This document shows positions 52,482-61,904 of a stretch of 64,000 bases of DNA, in pieces; the stretch's first letter is position 1, and every line of letters begins with the position of its first letter. The notes under the pieces are model-generated. The model worked only from the letters and a program-made list of their open reading frames with translations, did no database searches and was not told where the DNA came from. The stretch is from NCBI RefSeq assembly GCF_012726295.1, contig NZ_JABAOB010000006.1:186001-250000 (forward strand), read 5' to 3'. Source of the stretch: Chitinophaga sp. Ak27. GTDB taxonomy: Bacteria; Bacteroidota; Bacteroidia; Chitinophagales; Chitinophagaceae. Position numbers and translations under genes: made by a program.

Positions 52482-54155
52482 ATGCGTGCATTTTTTAATA
52501 GGAAAAAGAAGCTGATAACCGCCCTGTTGTTGATTATCATCGCAGCCGGCGTTTTTGCTTTTAATGAAAATGATAAATACTTCCAGATCGCTAAAAACCT
52601 GGACATCTTCGCTGCTTTTTACCGGGAGCTGAATACCTATTATGTAGATGATCTGCCCCCCGAAAAAATAATGCATAAAGGCATTGAAGCCATGTTGGAA
52701 GAAACAGACCCTTTCACGGATTTTGTTTCAGAAGAAAACCTGGATGACCTCAAGTTTATGGCCACAGGCAAGTATGGCGGCGTAGGTGCTTCAATCAATA
52801 CCAACGGTGACTGGACCACCATTACTGACGTATATGAAGGCAGTCCGATGGACAAAGCAGGCGTAAAGCCCGGTGATATTATTGTGAGCATGGATGGCAA
52901 ATCTGTGAAGAATGTAGCCCAGGAAGAAATCAGCCGACAACTGAAAGGAGCGGCCGGTACTTCGCTCGACATGGTATTCCGTAATCCTTTGACTGGCGTG
53001 GAAACACCCAGGAAAATAGTACGGGAAGAAATCAATGTAAAGCCTGTTAGCTATGCAGGGATCGTGAAAAACGATATTGGCTATATCAAGATGACGCAGT
53101 TTACCGAAAACAGCGGCGCCATGGTACGTAAGTCGGTAGAACAGCTGAAACAGTCCAACCCGGGCCTGAAAGGAATTATCCTGGACCTTCGCAGCAATCC
53201 TGGTGGATTACTGGATGAAGCCGTGATAGTAGCTAATATTTTCGTGGATAAAAACAGGCTGATTGTAAGCACCCGGGGCAAGGTAAAGAATTGGGACCGG
53301 AGCTATGAAACCACCGACCAGCCAGTAGATGTACATCTCCCACTGACCGTGCTCACCAATCATTCTTCTGCTTCCGCTTCTGAAATAGTGGCCGGTAGTA
53401 TGCAGGACCTGGACCGTGGCGTGGTAATAGGACAGCGCTCTTACGGTAAAGGCCTGGTACAAACTACCCGCCAACTTCCCTACAATACCAAATTAAAGGT
53501 CACTACCGCGCGATACTATACTCCCAGCGGACGTTGCATACAGGCCATTGACTACTCACACCGCAATGATGATGGTAGCGTGGATTATGTACCTGATTCC
53601 CTGCGTAAATCATTTACAACCGCCGGAGGCCGCGCTGTAAAAGATGGAGGAGGCATTGAGCCAGACGCCAAGGTAGATCCCTCTTATATCAGCCAGGTAG
53701 CGATTACACTGCTCCGTAAGCAATTTATCTTCGACTACGCTACTACCTATTATTACAGTCACCCGAAAATAACGGCGCCCGCCGCATTTTCACTGAGTGA
53801 TGCTGAATTTGCCGACTTTGAACGTTATCTCGAGAATAAAGATTACAGCTACAAAACCCGTAGTGAGGAGGCGCTGGATTCTTTCAAAAGCACTGCCAGG
53901 AAAGAAAAGTACTATGATGCCATTGCTAACGAGCTGGAAACGCTCGAAGCAAAAATGAAGCATGATAAAAAGCAGGACCTGTTGAAGAATAAAACAGAAA
54001 TAAAACGTTTGCTGGAAGAAGAAATTGTAAATCGTTATTACCTGCAGAAAGGGCGTATTGCGAGGTCGCTGGAATGGGATAACGAAGTGAATACCGCGGC
54101 AGACATCCTGCATAACCAGGCTAAATATAAACAGTTGCTGACTATCGCAAGGTAA
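52482..54155 (+). CDS. S41 family C-terminal processing protease
   Basis: This 557-aa periplasmic serine protease has an N-terminal membrane anchor (ITALLLIIIAAGVFAF), a helical lead-in, a PDZ domain (about 85-165, GSPMDKAGVKPGDIIVSMDG) and the catalytic domain with Ser in SSASASEIVAGSM (about 300) and Lys in SYGKGLVQT (about 327). The C-terminal 170 residues are a helical, charged extension. It is like CtpA/Prc and may trim envelope proteins or peptidoglycan hydrolases. Confidence 0.93.
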   Translation: MRAFFNRKKKLITALLLIIIAAGVFAFNENDKYFQIAKNLDIFAAFYRELNTYYVDDLPPEKIMHKGIEAMLEETDPFTDFVSEENLDDLKFMATGKYGGVGASINTNGDWTTITDVYEGSPMDKAGVKPGDIIVSMDGKSVKNVAQEEISRQLKGAAGTSLDMVFRNPLTGVETPRKIVREEINVKPVSYAGIVKNDIGYIKMTQFTENSGAMVRKSVEQLKQSNPGLKGIILDLRSNPGGLLDEAVIVANIFVDKNRLIVSTRGKVKNWDRSYETTDQPVDVHLPLTVLTNHSSASASEIVAGSMQDLDRGVVIGQRSYGKGLVQTTRQLPYNTKLKVTTARYYTPSGRCIQAIDYSHRNDDGSVDYVPDSLRKSFTTAGGRAVKDGGGIEPDAKVDPSYISQVAITLLRKQFIFDYATTYYYSHPKITAPAAFSLSDAEFADFERYLENKDYSYKTRSEEALDSFKSTARKEKYYDAIANELETLEAKMKHDKKQDLLKNKTEIKRLLEEEIVNRYYLQKGRIARSLEWDNEVNTAADILHNQAKYKQLLTIAR

Positions 54156-54228
54156 TGATGGTATACACCTTTGAAAAAGCTGTTGTAATTCCCTTACAGG
54201 CGAAATAGATACTTATTACCATATGTTG

Positions 54229-54254
54229 GGGCTGGCCACTGGCCGGCCCTTTTT
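54229..54254 (+). terminator. terminator after the S41 protease gene
   Basis: GGGCTGGCC (54229-54237) pairs with GGCCGGCCC (54241-54249) with one G·U and a 3-nt loop, then TTTTT. Confidence 0.88.
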
Positions 54255-54416
54255 GTTGGCGTTTGCTGCCTGTGACAGCCCGGAAGATTATTTATCTTCC
54301 ATTATTTAATTACTAGAACTGTTTTTCTTAAATTATGAATTCCGATTTATTGTTTATATTTTGAGAATCTCAGTGAATAATAAACCGTTATCATTTTTCA
54401 ACCTAAAAGGGTAATC

Positions 54417-55808
54417 ATGCCAGTAAATTCCAATGAAGCTTCCCGCAGGAGCTTTATCAGCAAAGTTGCAAAGGGGGTAGTAGGAGCTTCCCTGCTGCCC
54501 AATATTCTAACCGCTGCAGACAAGAAAAGAAATATTGAGTCACTTTCCCGCCTCAAGGAGAAATATAGCGCCAATGATCAGATCCAGGTAGCATTGATAG
54601 GCGCCGGGGGAATGGGTACGGCCGATGCAAATACAGCCATTACCGTTCCTGGTGTAAAGCTGGTAGCTGCCTGCGACCTGTACGATGGCCGTTTGGCGGA
54701 TGCTAAAAAGAAATGGGGAAATGACATTTATACTACCCGTAGCTACCAGGAAATCCTGGAGCGTAAAGACATTGATGCCGTTATCATTGCGGTGCCGGAC
54801 TTCTGGCATAAGGATATCTCAGTAGCCGCCATGAATAAAGGGAAGTCGGTATACTGCGAGAAACCAATGGTACATGATATCAGTGAAGCTCCTGCCGTAG
54901 TGGAAGCGCAGCAACGCAATGGAAAAGTGGTTTACCAGGTAGGCAGCCAGGGTATGAGCTCCCTGGGAAATGAAAAGGCGCGCCAGCTTCTGAAAGATGG
55001 CGCCATTGGTAAACTCAACTATGCAGAAGGTTTCTGGGCACGTATGTCGCCCACCGGCGCATGGCAATATCCTATTCCTGCAGATGCTTCTACCAAAACA
55101 GTAGATTGGGAGGCTTATCTCAAGAACGCGCCCAAGCGTGCTTTTGACCCACTGCGCTTTTTCCGCTGGCGCAATTACCGCGATTATGGTACCGGCGTTT
55201 CCGGCGATTTATTCGTGCACCTGTTCTCAAGCCTGCACCTGGTAACCGGTTCCCTCGGTCCAAATAAAATAATGGCTACCGGTGGCCTACGTTATTGGAA
55301 AGATGGCAGGGAAGTACCGGATGTTATGCTGGGTATGTTTGATTACCCGGAAACAGAAATACACCCGGCCTTTAACCTGTCGCTCCGTGTAAATTTTGTG
55401 GATGGTACCGGTGGTACCAACTACTTGCGTATGGTGGGTAGCGAAGGATCTATGACGGTAGAATGGGACAAAGTAACCTTATACCGTAATAGCGTACACG
55501 TAGATGAAAATGACCCGTTAGCGGCTGCCAACGCGGCTGCATCCAATACCGGAAAATCGTATGCCTATCACCGTGCCGATATATTGCCGCAGGAGAAAAT
55601 GGAGTATGAGGCAGAGAAAGGGTATAAGGGAGCCCATTTTGACCACTTCTACAACCTGTTCAACGCCATGCGTACAGGTGGTAAAGTAGCGGAAGATCCT
55701 ACGTTTGGTTTCCGTGCAGCGGCTCCGGCATTACTGTGTAATGAAAGCTACTTCGATAATAAGATCATCCACTGGGATCCGAAAAATCTGAAATTGGTAA
55801 ATAAGTAA
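54417..55808 (+). CDS. Gfo/Idh/MocA oxidoreductase with twin-arginine signal
   Basis: This 463-aa protein begins with a Tat signal (ASRRSFISKVAKGVVGASLL), then a Rossmann NAD domain (IQVALIGAGGMGTADANTAI, about 55-75; VIIAVPDFWHKDISV; CEKPMVHDISEAP with the catalytic-type Lys) and the C-terminal beta-sheet domain. It should fold with its cofactor in the cytoplasm and leave through TatC (encoded at 9633). Such exported members are common in Bacteroidota and act on sugars; the substrate is unknown. A terminator shared with sodA follows. Confidence 0.9.
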   Translation: MPVNSNEASRRSFISKVAKGVVGASLLPNILTAADKKRNIESLSRLKEKYSANDQIQVALIGAGGMGTADANTAITVPGVKLVAACDLYDGRLADAKKKWGNDIYTTRSYQEILERKDIDAVIIAVPDFWHKDISVAAMNKGKSVYCEKPMVHDISEAPAVVEAQQRNGKVVYQVGSQGMSSLGNEKARQLLKDGAIGKLNYAEGFWARMSPTGAWQYPIPADASTKTVDWEAYLKNAPKRAFDPLRFFRWRNYRDYGTGVSGDLFVHLFSSLHLVTGSLGPNKIMATGGLRYWKDGREVPDVMLGMFDYPETEIHPAFNLSLRVNFVDGTGGTNYLRMVGSEGSMTVEWDKVTLYRNSVHVDENDPLAAANAAASNTGKSYAYHRADILPQEKMEYEAEKGYKGAHFDHFYNLFNAMRTGGKVAEDPTFGFRAAAPALLCNESYFDNKIIHWDPKNLKLVNK

Positions 55809-55818
55809 TTCCTGGACT

Positions 55819-55864
55819 ATAAAGGAAAAGGCCCCGCGTTACAACGCGGGGCCTTTTCCTTTAT
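55819..55864. terminator. bidirectional terminator between oxidoreductase and sodA
   Basis: Two 22-nt arms (55819-55840 and 55843-55864) are exact reverse complements with A/T-rich outer ends; the convergent genes share it. Confidence 0.92.
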
Positions 55865-55881
55865 AGCTATTGGCTTAGTGC

Positions 55882-56490
55882 TTATTTGACAGCTGCTTCA
55901 TAGCGTTTGCTGATAGCGTTCCAGTCAATTACATTCCAGAATGCTTTCAGGTATTCCGGACGGCGGTTTTGGTACTTCAGGTAGTACGCGTGTTCCCATA
56001 CGTCTACACCGAGGATGGGTGTACCTTTTACTTCAGCTACATCCATCAGCGGGTTATCCTGGTTAGGAGTAGAAGTAACTTCCAGTTTACCGTCTTTTAC
56101 CAGCAGCCAGGCCCAACCAGAACCGAAGCGGGTAATGCCGGCGTTCGTGAATTTTTCCTGGAAGGCTTCGAAAGAGCCAAAAGTACTGTTGATAGCATCA
56201 GCCAGTTTGCCGGTTGGAGCGCCGCCTGCGTTTGGAGCGAGGCTTGTCCAGAAGAAACTGTGATTCCAGTGACCACCACCATTGTTTCTTACAGCCGGGC
56301 TGATTTTACCAGCGTTGGCAATCAGCTCTTCTAATGATTTGTTCTCATTTTCTGTACCTGCAATTGCCTTGTTCAGATTATCTACGTAAGCCTGGTGGTG
56401 CTTACCATGGTGAATTTCCATTGTCAGTTTATCGAAATTCGGCTCTAACGCATCAGTTGCGTAGGGTAAGCTCGGAAGTGTAAATGCCAT
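55882..56490 (-). CDS. sodA: superoxide dismutase (Fe/Mn family)
   Basis: This 202-aa enzyme removes superoxide. Metal ligands are in [17 protein letters not shown] (His near 27), [15 protein letters not shown] (His near 77), and [15 protein letters not shown] (Asp and His near 163 and 167). The wording STPNQDNPL near 140 carries the Gln position typical of Mn enzymes, so Mn or mixed use is likelier than Fe alone. It has no signal peptide. A TAAATTTG box lies 47 nt upstream. Confidence 0.93.
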   Translation of the reverse strand: MAFTLPSLPYATDALEPNFDKLTMEIHHGKHHQAYVDNLNKAIAGTENENKSLEELIANAGKISPAVRNNGGGHWNHSFFWTSLAPNAGGAPTGKLADAINSTFGSFEAFQEKFTNAGITRFGSGWAWLLVKDGKLEVTSTPNQDNPLMDVAEVKGTPILGVDVWEHAYYLKYQNRRPEYLKAFWNVIDWNAISKRYEAAVK

Positions 56491-56536
56491 AACTCAAAGT
56501 TTTATGGGTTTGAAAATATGATTTCTTGATAGTCGC

Positions 56537-56544
56537 CAAATTTA
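56537..56544 (-). promoter_or_regulatory. -7 element upstream of sodA
   Basis: On the minus strand TAAATTTG, 47 nt before the sodA start. Confidence 0.45.
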
Positions 56545-56787
56545 CTGCCAATCCGTTAAAATTTAGCCATTTAATTATTTACTTATTTAGATATTTAGGT
56601 TAAGTAATCGCGTCTGGTTGAAAAACCGGGCAACTAAGGCGCGAAATCCCGAAGCGAGTCGGAAAAGCGGACTTGATCATATGGGAAATTATTTTAAATT
56701 TACGGGTAGTCGGTTTAACAAGACATCCCATAGGCATCTTAGCGTGCCCGGTTGTTGTTTACCTATTGTTTGTTTAAAACGTATAGT

Positions 56788-57492
56788 ATGCAGACAGGCT
56801 CGGATACAGGGCAAAGTTTTTCCCTCAATGTTTTGCAAAAGGAAAATGAGCAATTAAGAAATCGTATACATTGGCTGGAAAGTATTCTACATCATGTGCC
56901 TGCCATGATTTACAGTTACGATAACAATAACAAATCTGTCACCTGGTGCAACGATAGGCTGGCGGAAACAGTGGGCTTCACCCCTGCTGAAATGACCGGT
57001 ATGGGCATGGAGTTTTTCCGGCATATCATGCACCCTGACGATTTTAAACTGGCGGCGGTAGCCCAGCAATCTTTCCTCAATAACAAAGAGCAGTTTGGAG
57101 GGCTGGCCCGTATACGGAAAAAAGGAGAGGTAGATTACCGCTGGCTATTGGGATTAGAGGTGCCTTTTACCCATGATAAAAATGGCAGGGTGGTAGAAAT
57201 CATCTGTGCTTTCCTCGATCTTACTAATGCTATTGATACCAATGTACAACTGTCGGAAGCGCTGAATGCCATTATGCGCCGCCAACATGAAAGCCTGTTT
57301 AATAAACTTACCTCCCGGGAGAAAGATGTATTGGCTATGGCCGTGAAAGGCCTGAATAACAAGGAGATTGCACATTCGTTGAACCTTAGCCGTTATACCG
57401 TTGAAACGCATCGTAAGAATATCCGCCTGAAACTGAAAGTCCGCAATACTTCTGAACTGATTACTATTGCCCGAAAGATTGGATTTGAATAA
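56788..57492 (+). CDS. PAS domain LuxR-family transcriptional regulator
   Basis: This 234-aa protein has a short coiled coil (about 15-35, VLQKENEQLRNRIHWLESIL), a PAS domain (about 35-150, with YDNNNKSVTWCNDRLAETVG, FTPAEMTGM and a PAC-type end) and a C-terminal LuxR HTH (about 170-232: LTSREKDVLAMAVKGLNNKE, HSLNLSRYTVETHRKNIRLK). No receiver domain is present, so it senses its signal directly through PAS. ATG 56788 (MQTGSDT) is used; the frame extends to 56752. Target genes are unknown. Confidence 0.9.
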   Translation: MQTGSDTGQSFSLNVLQKENEQLRNRIHWLESILHHVPAMIYSYDNNNKSVTWCNDRLAETVGFTPAEMTGMGMEFFRHIMHPDDFKLAAVAQQSFLNNKEQFGGLARIRKKGEVDYRWLLGLEVPFTHDKNGRVVEIICAFLDLTNAIDTNVQLSEALNAIMRRQHESLFNKLTSREKDVLAMAVKGLNNKEIAHSLNLSRYTVETHRKNIRLKLKVRNTSELITIARKIGFE

Positions 57493-57668
57493 GCGGCTAA
57501 AAAAAGTATTAGTGTTGCCTGCTGCTGAAATACCGGTTTACCCATTGTTAACTTCTATGCCTGCAGAAAAAGAGCACCGTAATTATTAAACTGTATTTAA
57601 TTGGTAATCAGTATTCAAAATGAGAAGAAAGTTGCTAAAAGTTTGCTAAAAAAATCACATTTTGGGAA

Positions 57669-57690
57669 AAATACCCAATCTTGGGTATTT
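57669..57690. promoter_or_regulatory. palindrome (possible operator or weak terminator)
   Basis: AAATACCCAA and TTGGGTATTT (57669-57678, 57681-57690) form a perfect 10-bp inverted repeat with a 2-nt centre, followed by GCTCGTCTTTT. The short spacing is that of a dimer-binding operator. It lies between the LuxR gene and a 71-codon gene. Confidence 0.45.
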
Positions 57691-57779
57691 GCTCGTCTTT
57701 TAAACTCCACTAATTTAGTGAATTAAATATTACGTATGTTATTTAAACATCCGATATGATTACTAGCTGAAACACCCCT

Positions 57780-57995
57780 ATGACTATGATAACCGAGGAA
57801 AGAGCCTTTAATATTTTACAACTGGAGGATACCGCTACGGCGGAGGAAATTGTGGCCCGTTACGAAGTACTGAAAGATCAATACAGGAGAATAAAAGACG
57901 AAACAGAAGATTTGAGAACACGGTTGGCCTACCAGTTAAAACAAATAGAGTTAGACGACGTATTTATATATTTCAGAAGAAGACAAAGAATATAG
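57780..57995 (+). CDS. small hypothetical protein, J-domain-like helices
   Basis: This 71-aa protein is helical and charged. Its first 35 residues (AFNILQLEDTATAEEIVARY, EVLKDQYRRIKDETEDLR) resemble helices I-II of a J-domain, but the HPD tripeptide is missing and the length is short, so it cannot be called a DnaJ protein. It may be a helical adaptor. A palindrome lies 90 bp upstream. It is probably real, since the frame opens with ATG and has ordinary codon use, but function is unknown. Confidence 0.5.
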   Translation: MTMITEERAFNILQLEDTATAEEIVARYEVLKDQYRRIKDETEDLRTRLAYQLKQIELDDVFIYFRRRQRI

Positions 57996-58199
57996 AAAGA
58001 GAGCACGAACTAAGCTTTTTGTAATATTCATTCGTTGTGTTTTTAAGCTCAGTGGCTCATCCATTGTTTCTTCTTTTTTTTGTCGTTACGCTACAAGATA
58101 AATCTGCCTGTGTATGTGATAGGAAATCTATGCCTGTCCTCCCCATTGACTTTATTTTGCTATATTTAGGTGCTTAAACCCTACCTAAACAATCGCTCT

Positions 58200-59129
58200 A
58201 TGAATGTTATCTGGATTATTCTGTTGGTATTGGCTGCTGTAGTCATACTTTCCAGCTTTGTTACCGTTCAACAGGGAAACATCGCCATCACCACCATTTT
58301 CGGGAAGTACAACCGGGTGCTTTTTCCCGGATTGAACTTTAAGATACCCATCATTGAAAAAGTTTTCAAGAAAATATCTGTTCAGAACCGGTCAGTAGAA
58401 CTGGAATTCCAGGCCATCACTATTGACCAGGCCAACGTTTATTTTAAAGCCATGCTCTTATATGCAGTATGGAACCAGGAAGAAGAAACGCTGAAAAATG
58501 TGGCGTTTAAATTCATGGATGAAAGAAGTTTCATGCAGGCGCTGGTACGTACTATTGAAGGCTCTATCCGTGGATTTGTAGCTACTAAAAGACAGGCAGA
58601 AGTACTGGGATTACGTAAGGACATTACGGAGCATGTAAAGGAACAGATCGACAAAACCCTGGAAGAATGGGGTTTTCACCTGTTAGACCTTCAAATGAAT
58701 GACATCACTTTTGATGAGGTGATCATGAAATCCATGGCCCAGGTGGTCGCCTCCAATAACCTGAAAGCTGCGGCAGAAAACGAAGGGCAGGCATTACTGA
58801 TTACAAAGACAAAGGCTGCCGAAGCAGATGGTAATGCCATCAAGATTGCTGCCGAAGCAGAACGCCAGGCTGCCCAGCTGCGTGGTATGGGCGTGGCCCT
58901 GTTCAGGGAAGAGGTAGCAAAAGGTATGACGATGGCCGCCAAAGAGATGCAGCAGGCTAACCTGGATACCTCTGTTATCTTATTCTCCATGTGGACAGAA
59001 GCCATTAAGCACTTTGCAGAAAATTCAAAAGGCAACGTTATCTTCCTGGATGGCTCTTCCGAAGGGATGGACCATACCATGAAACAGATGATGGGACTGA
59101 ATAAAATAACGGAGGCGGCAAAAAAATAA
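58200..59129 (+). CDS. SPFH domain protein (stomatin/slipin-like)
   Basis: This 309-aa protein has an N-terminal membrane helix (about 2-22, VIWIILLVLAAVVILSSFV), the SPFH/Band 7 domain (about 22-200, IAITTIFGKYNRVLFPGLNF) and a C-terminal coiled coil rich in Ala/Glu (about 190-260). SPFH proteins form scaffolds in membrane microdomains or control proteases. A NfeD-type partner is not adjacent. ATG 58200 is used; the frame extends to GTG 58170. Confidence 0.88.
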   Translation: MNVIWIILLVLAAVVILSSFVTVQQGNIAITTIFGKYNRVLFPGLNFKIPIIEKVFKKISVQNRSVELEFQAITIDQANVYFKAMLLYAVWNQEEETLKNVAFKFMDERSFMQALVRTIEGSIRGFVATKRQAEVLGLRKDITEHVKEQIDKTLEEWGFHLLDLQMNDITFDEVIMKSMAQVVASNNLKAAAENEGQALLITKTKAAEADGNAIKIAAEAERQAAQLRGMGVALFREEVAKGMTMAAKEMQQANLDTSVILFSMWTEAIKHFAENSKGNVIFLDGSSEGMDHTMKQMMGLNKITEAAKK

Positions 59130-59130
59130 T

Positions 59131-59568
59131 TTATCTCCTTTGTTCAAAGAACGTTTTCATCAACTGTAAACTTTCTTCGCGGCACGGACCGGCTTCCAGT
59201 TTTGTTTTAGGATGAAACGGGGACCGGTCGCCGGTAGCCCGGCGGTAGCTGTTCTTATCATCCGCTGCAGCATATACAATCCTGCCAATCTTACTCCAGT
59301 AAAGGGCGCCCGCACACATCAGGCAAGGTTCTACTGTTACGTATAGCGTTGCATCCATTAAATATTTACTTCCCAGCGTATTGAATGCCGCAGTCAATGC
59401 TATCATTTCAGCATGGGCAGTGCAATCATTCAATCGTTCTACATGATTATATCCCCGGCCAATAATGCGATTGTTCATTACTACTACTGCTCCAATGGGA
59501 ACTTCCCCTTCTTCAAAGGCCTTCCGGGCCTCCTGCAGGGCCTGTCGCATAAAATGTTCATCGGTCAT
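59131..59568 (-). CDS. tadA: tRNA-specific adenosine deaminase
   Basis: TadA changes A34 to inosine in the wobble position of arginine tRNA(ACG). The 145-aa protein has the zinc deaminase motifs CTAHAEMIAL (His and catalytic Glu, about 50-59) and VEPCLMCAGAL (two Cys, about 79-89). Closely related guanine or cytosine deaminases look similar, but the N-terminal MRQALQEARKAFEEGEVPIG fits TadA. It converges with the SPFH gene with 1 bp between. Confidence 0.9.
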   Translation of the reverse strand: MTDEHFMRQALQEARKAFEEGEVPIGAVVVMNNRIIGRGYNHVERLNDCTAHAEMIALTAAFNTLGSKYLMDATLYVTVEPCLMCAGALYWSKIGRIVYAAADDKNSYRRATGDRSPFHPKTKLEAGPCREESLQLMKTFFEQRR

Positions 59569-59631
59569 ATCACTTGCTCATTAGCTGTCAATAGCAACAC
59601 CTGCCGGCAACAGCAGGCGTTGCAGGTATGA

Positions 59632-61740
59632 TTATTTGTTGATCAGCACGAGAAACTCGTCTTCTGTCAATATTTTGATGGTATTTATTTTTTTGGCTTT
59701 TTCCAGTTTACTGCCAGCCTCTTCGCCTACTACCAGGTAGTTGAGTTTACTGCTTACGCCACTCACTATTTTACCGCCTTCCTGCTCTACCAGCTCTTCA
59801 GCTTCACTGCGTTTCAGTTTATGAAGGGTGCCGGTAAATAAAAACGTTTGCCCATTGAGGTTACCCGATGTCACCGTCGATTTTTTGGTGTTTTCCATGT
59901 TAATCCCCAGTGAAGCAAGTTTATGTAACATGGCTATATTATCGGCATTGGCAAAAAATGAACGGATAGATCCGGCTACTTTAGGCCCTATATCTTCCAA
60001 CGCTAGTATTTGTTCCTCCGTCCAATGCTGGAGGTCCATAATATTGATCACTGCATTGGCCAGTGTTTTGGCGGTGGTTTCGCCTACATAACGTATGCCC
60101 AGCCCGAATATCAACCGGTGCAGCGGCTGCGTTTTAGATTGTTCTATAGCGGATTGCAGGTTGGTGAGGGACTTTTTACCAAATCCTTCCATGGCGGCAA
60201 TCTTCCCGAAGTCGAGTTCATAGATGCCGGGGATATCATGCATCAGGCCGGCTGCAAAGAATTTGCGCACATTGCTTTCTCCAAAGCTCTTGATATCCAT
60301 GGCGTCTTTACTCACAAAATGTATCATTCTTTCTACCACCTGTGCTTCACAGTTGATATTGGTACAACGCCATACACTTTCTTCTGCCGGCTTTACCAGT
60401 TTATCGCCGCATACCGGGCAATGGGTAGGGAATACAATTTCCCGCTCGCTGCCATCCCTCAGGTCAGCTACCGATTTTACGATATAAGGGATTACATCGC
60501 CGGCTCTTTCTACCAGCACTGTGTCGCCCAGTTTCAGGTCTTTTTCTTTGATCACTTCTTCATTAAAAAGAGAAATAGATCCTACCGTAACGCCACCAAT
60601 AGGTACCGGGTCAATTTTAGCAACAGGGGTAATAGAACCGGTACGGCCTACCTGGAATTCCACGCTACGCAGCTTACTGGTGGCCTGCCTTGCTTTAAAT
60701 TTATAGGCAATGGCCCAGCGGGGATGATGGGTGGTCATACCCAATTCATCCTGGAGATCATAGTCATTGACTTTGATCACCATACCATCAATTTCGTAGG
60801 GGAGATTATCACGCTCTGTTTCAAAGAAAAGGCAATAGTCGATCACTGCCTGTATACCTTTTACCACTTTTTTTTCTTTGGCGGGGCTGCGGAAGCCCAA
60901 TGTTGACAATAGCTCCAGCGTCCCGCTGTGTGTTTGCAGCGCGGCCGGTTCCTGTTGCCCGGGGTTCATGGTATGGTAGCTCATATGATACAGAAACGCT
61001 TCCAGCCCGCGTTTAGCTACTTCGTTGGGATCTACCATGCGCAGGGAGCCGGAAGCGGCATTGCGCGGATTGGCCAGTGGTGGCAAGTTTTCGGCAATGC
61101 GTTTATCATTGAAAGCTTTAAAGGTGTTTTTATTGATCAACACTTCTCCGCGGATCTCGATTTGATGAATCCCATATTTGGAGAAGCTGGCGGATAGTGG
61201 AATGGAGCGGATCTGCTTTATGTTGGTGGTGATATCCTCACCGGCTACGCCATCGCCGCGGGTGGCGCCGCGGGTAAGTCGGTCGTCTTCATATATCAGG
61301 GAGATACTGGCGCCATCGAACTTGGGTTCTATACAATATTCAATTTCGGCCAGGCCTGCACTTTCCCGGGCTTTACGGTCCCAGTCGAGCAGATCATCTG
61401 CATTATAGGAGTTTTCCAGGCTGAGCATGGGTACCAGGTGAGGCACCGTTACAAATTCCTTGGTAAGCCCCAGGGCCACCCGTTGGGTGGGAGAGTCGGC
61501 ACTGATCAGGTGTGGGTTCTCCTGTTCCAGCTTCTTTAACCAGGCAAATAGCTGGTCATACTCATAATCACTGATAACAGGTTCGCTTTGCACATAATAA
61601 CGCCAGTCGTTGTAAGCGATCACGCGGCGTAAAGCTTCCAGGGTATTGTCAACGGAATCCAGCAGCCGTTGTTGCTGCAAGTGGCTTAGCAGGTCTTTGG
61701 CCAACTGCGCCAGGGTTATTTCTATCTCCTTTGTGTACAT
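59632..61740 (-). CDS. ligA: NAD-dependent DNA ligase
   Basis: LigA seals nicks in DNA with NAD. The 702-aa protein has the adenylation domain (active Lys140 in EPKFDGAS), an OB fold (RTGSITPVAKIDPVPIGGV), a four-Cys zinc finger (HCPVCGDKLV to CTNINCEA), helix-hairpin-helix repeats and a C-terminal BRCT domain (GQTFLFTGTLHKLKRSEAEE). Length is a little above the usual 670. It stands alone on the minus strand, 63 bp from tadA. Confidence 0.96.
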   Translation of the reverse strand: MYTKEIEITLAQLAKDLLSHLQQQRLLDSVDNTLEALRRVIAYNDWRYYVQSEPVISDYEYDQLFAWLKKLEQENPHLISADSPTQRVALGLTKEFVTVPHLVPMLSLENSYNADDLLDWDRKARESAGLAEIEYCIEPKFDGASISLIYEDDRLTRGATRGDGVAGEDITTNIKQIRSIPLSASFSKYGIHQIEIRGEVLINKNTFKAFNDKRIAENLPPLANPRNAASGSLRMVDPNEVAKRGLEAFLYHMSYHTMNPGQQEPAALQTHSGTLELLSTLGFRSPAKEKKVVKGIQAVIDYCLFFETERDNLPYEIDGMVIKVNDYDLQDELGMTTHHPRWAIAYKFKARQATSKLRSVEFQVGRTGSITPVAKIDPVPIGGVTVGSISLFNEEVIKEKDLKLGDTVLVERAGDVIPYIVKSVADLRDGSEREIVFPTHCPVCGDKLVKPAEESVWRCTNINCEAQVVERMIHFVSKDAMDIKSFGESNVRKFFAAGLMHDIPGIYELDFGKIAAMEGFGKKSLTNLQSAIEQSKTQPLHRLIFGLGIRYVGETTAKTLANAVINIMDLQHWTEEQILALEDIGPKVAGSIRSFFANADNIAMLHKLASLGINMENTKKSTVTSGNLNGQTFLFTGTLHKLKRSEAEELVEQEGGKIVSGVSSKLNYLVVGEEAGSKLEKAKKINTIKILTEDEFLVLINK

Positions 61741-61904
61741 AATGTATGATACTGAAACGTAAATTTAAACTTATCTTTCAGGATAGGGATAGCTGTTCAA
61801 AAAATTCGACCCATTTTGTTTTAAATATGCTTTTTTTTTCTTTCATTTGATTATAATTCCGCACGTTATTTAAAATAACCAATAGCTGTAATTCCACGTT
61901 CATT

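Noticed and set aside
56618-56857. 79-codon ORF upstream of the PAS-LuxR gene
   Set aside because: It runs into the regulator gene in a different frame and shows no motif; the region is AT-rich promoter DNA.
60010-60906. 298-codon plus-strand open frame
   Set aside because: Antisense shadow of ligA, whose motifs run through the whole stretch.
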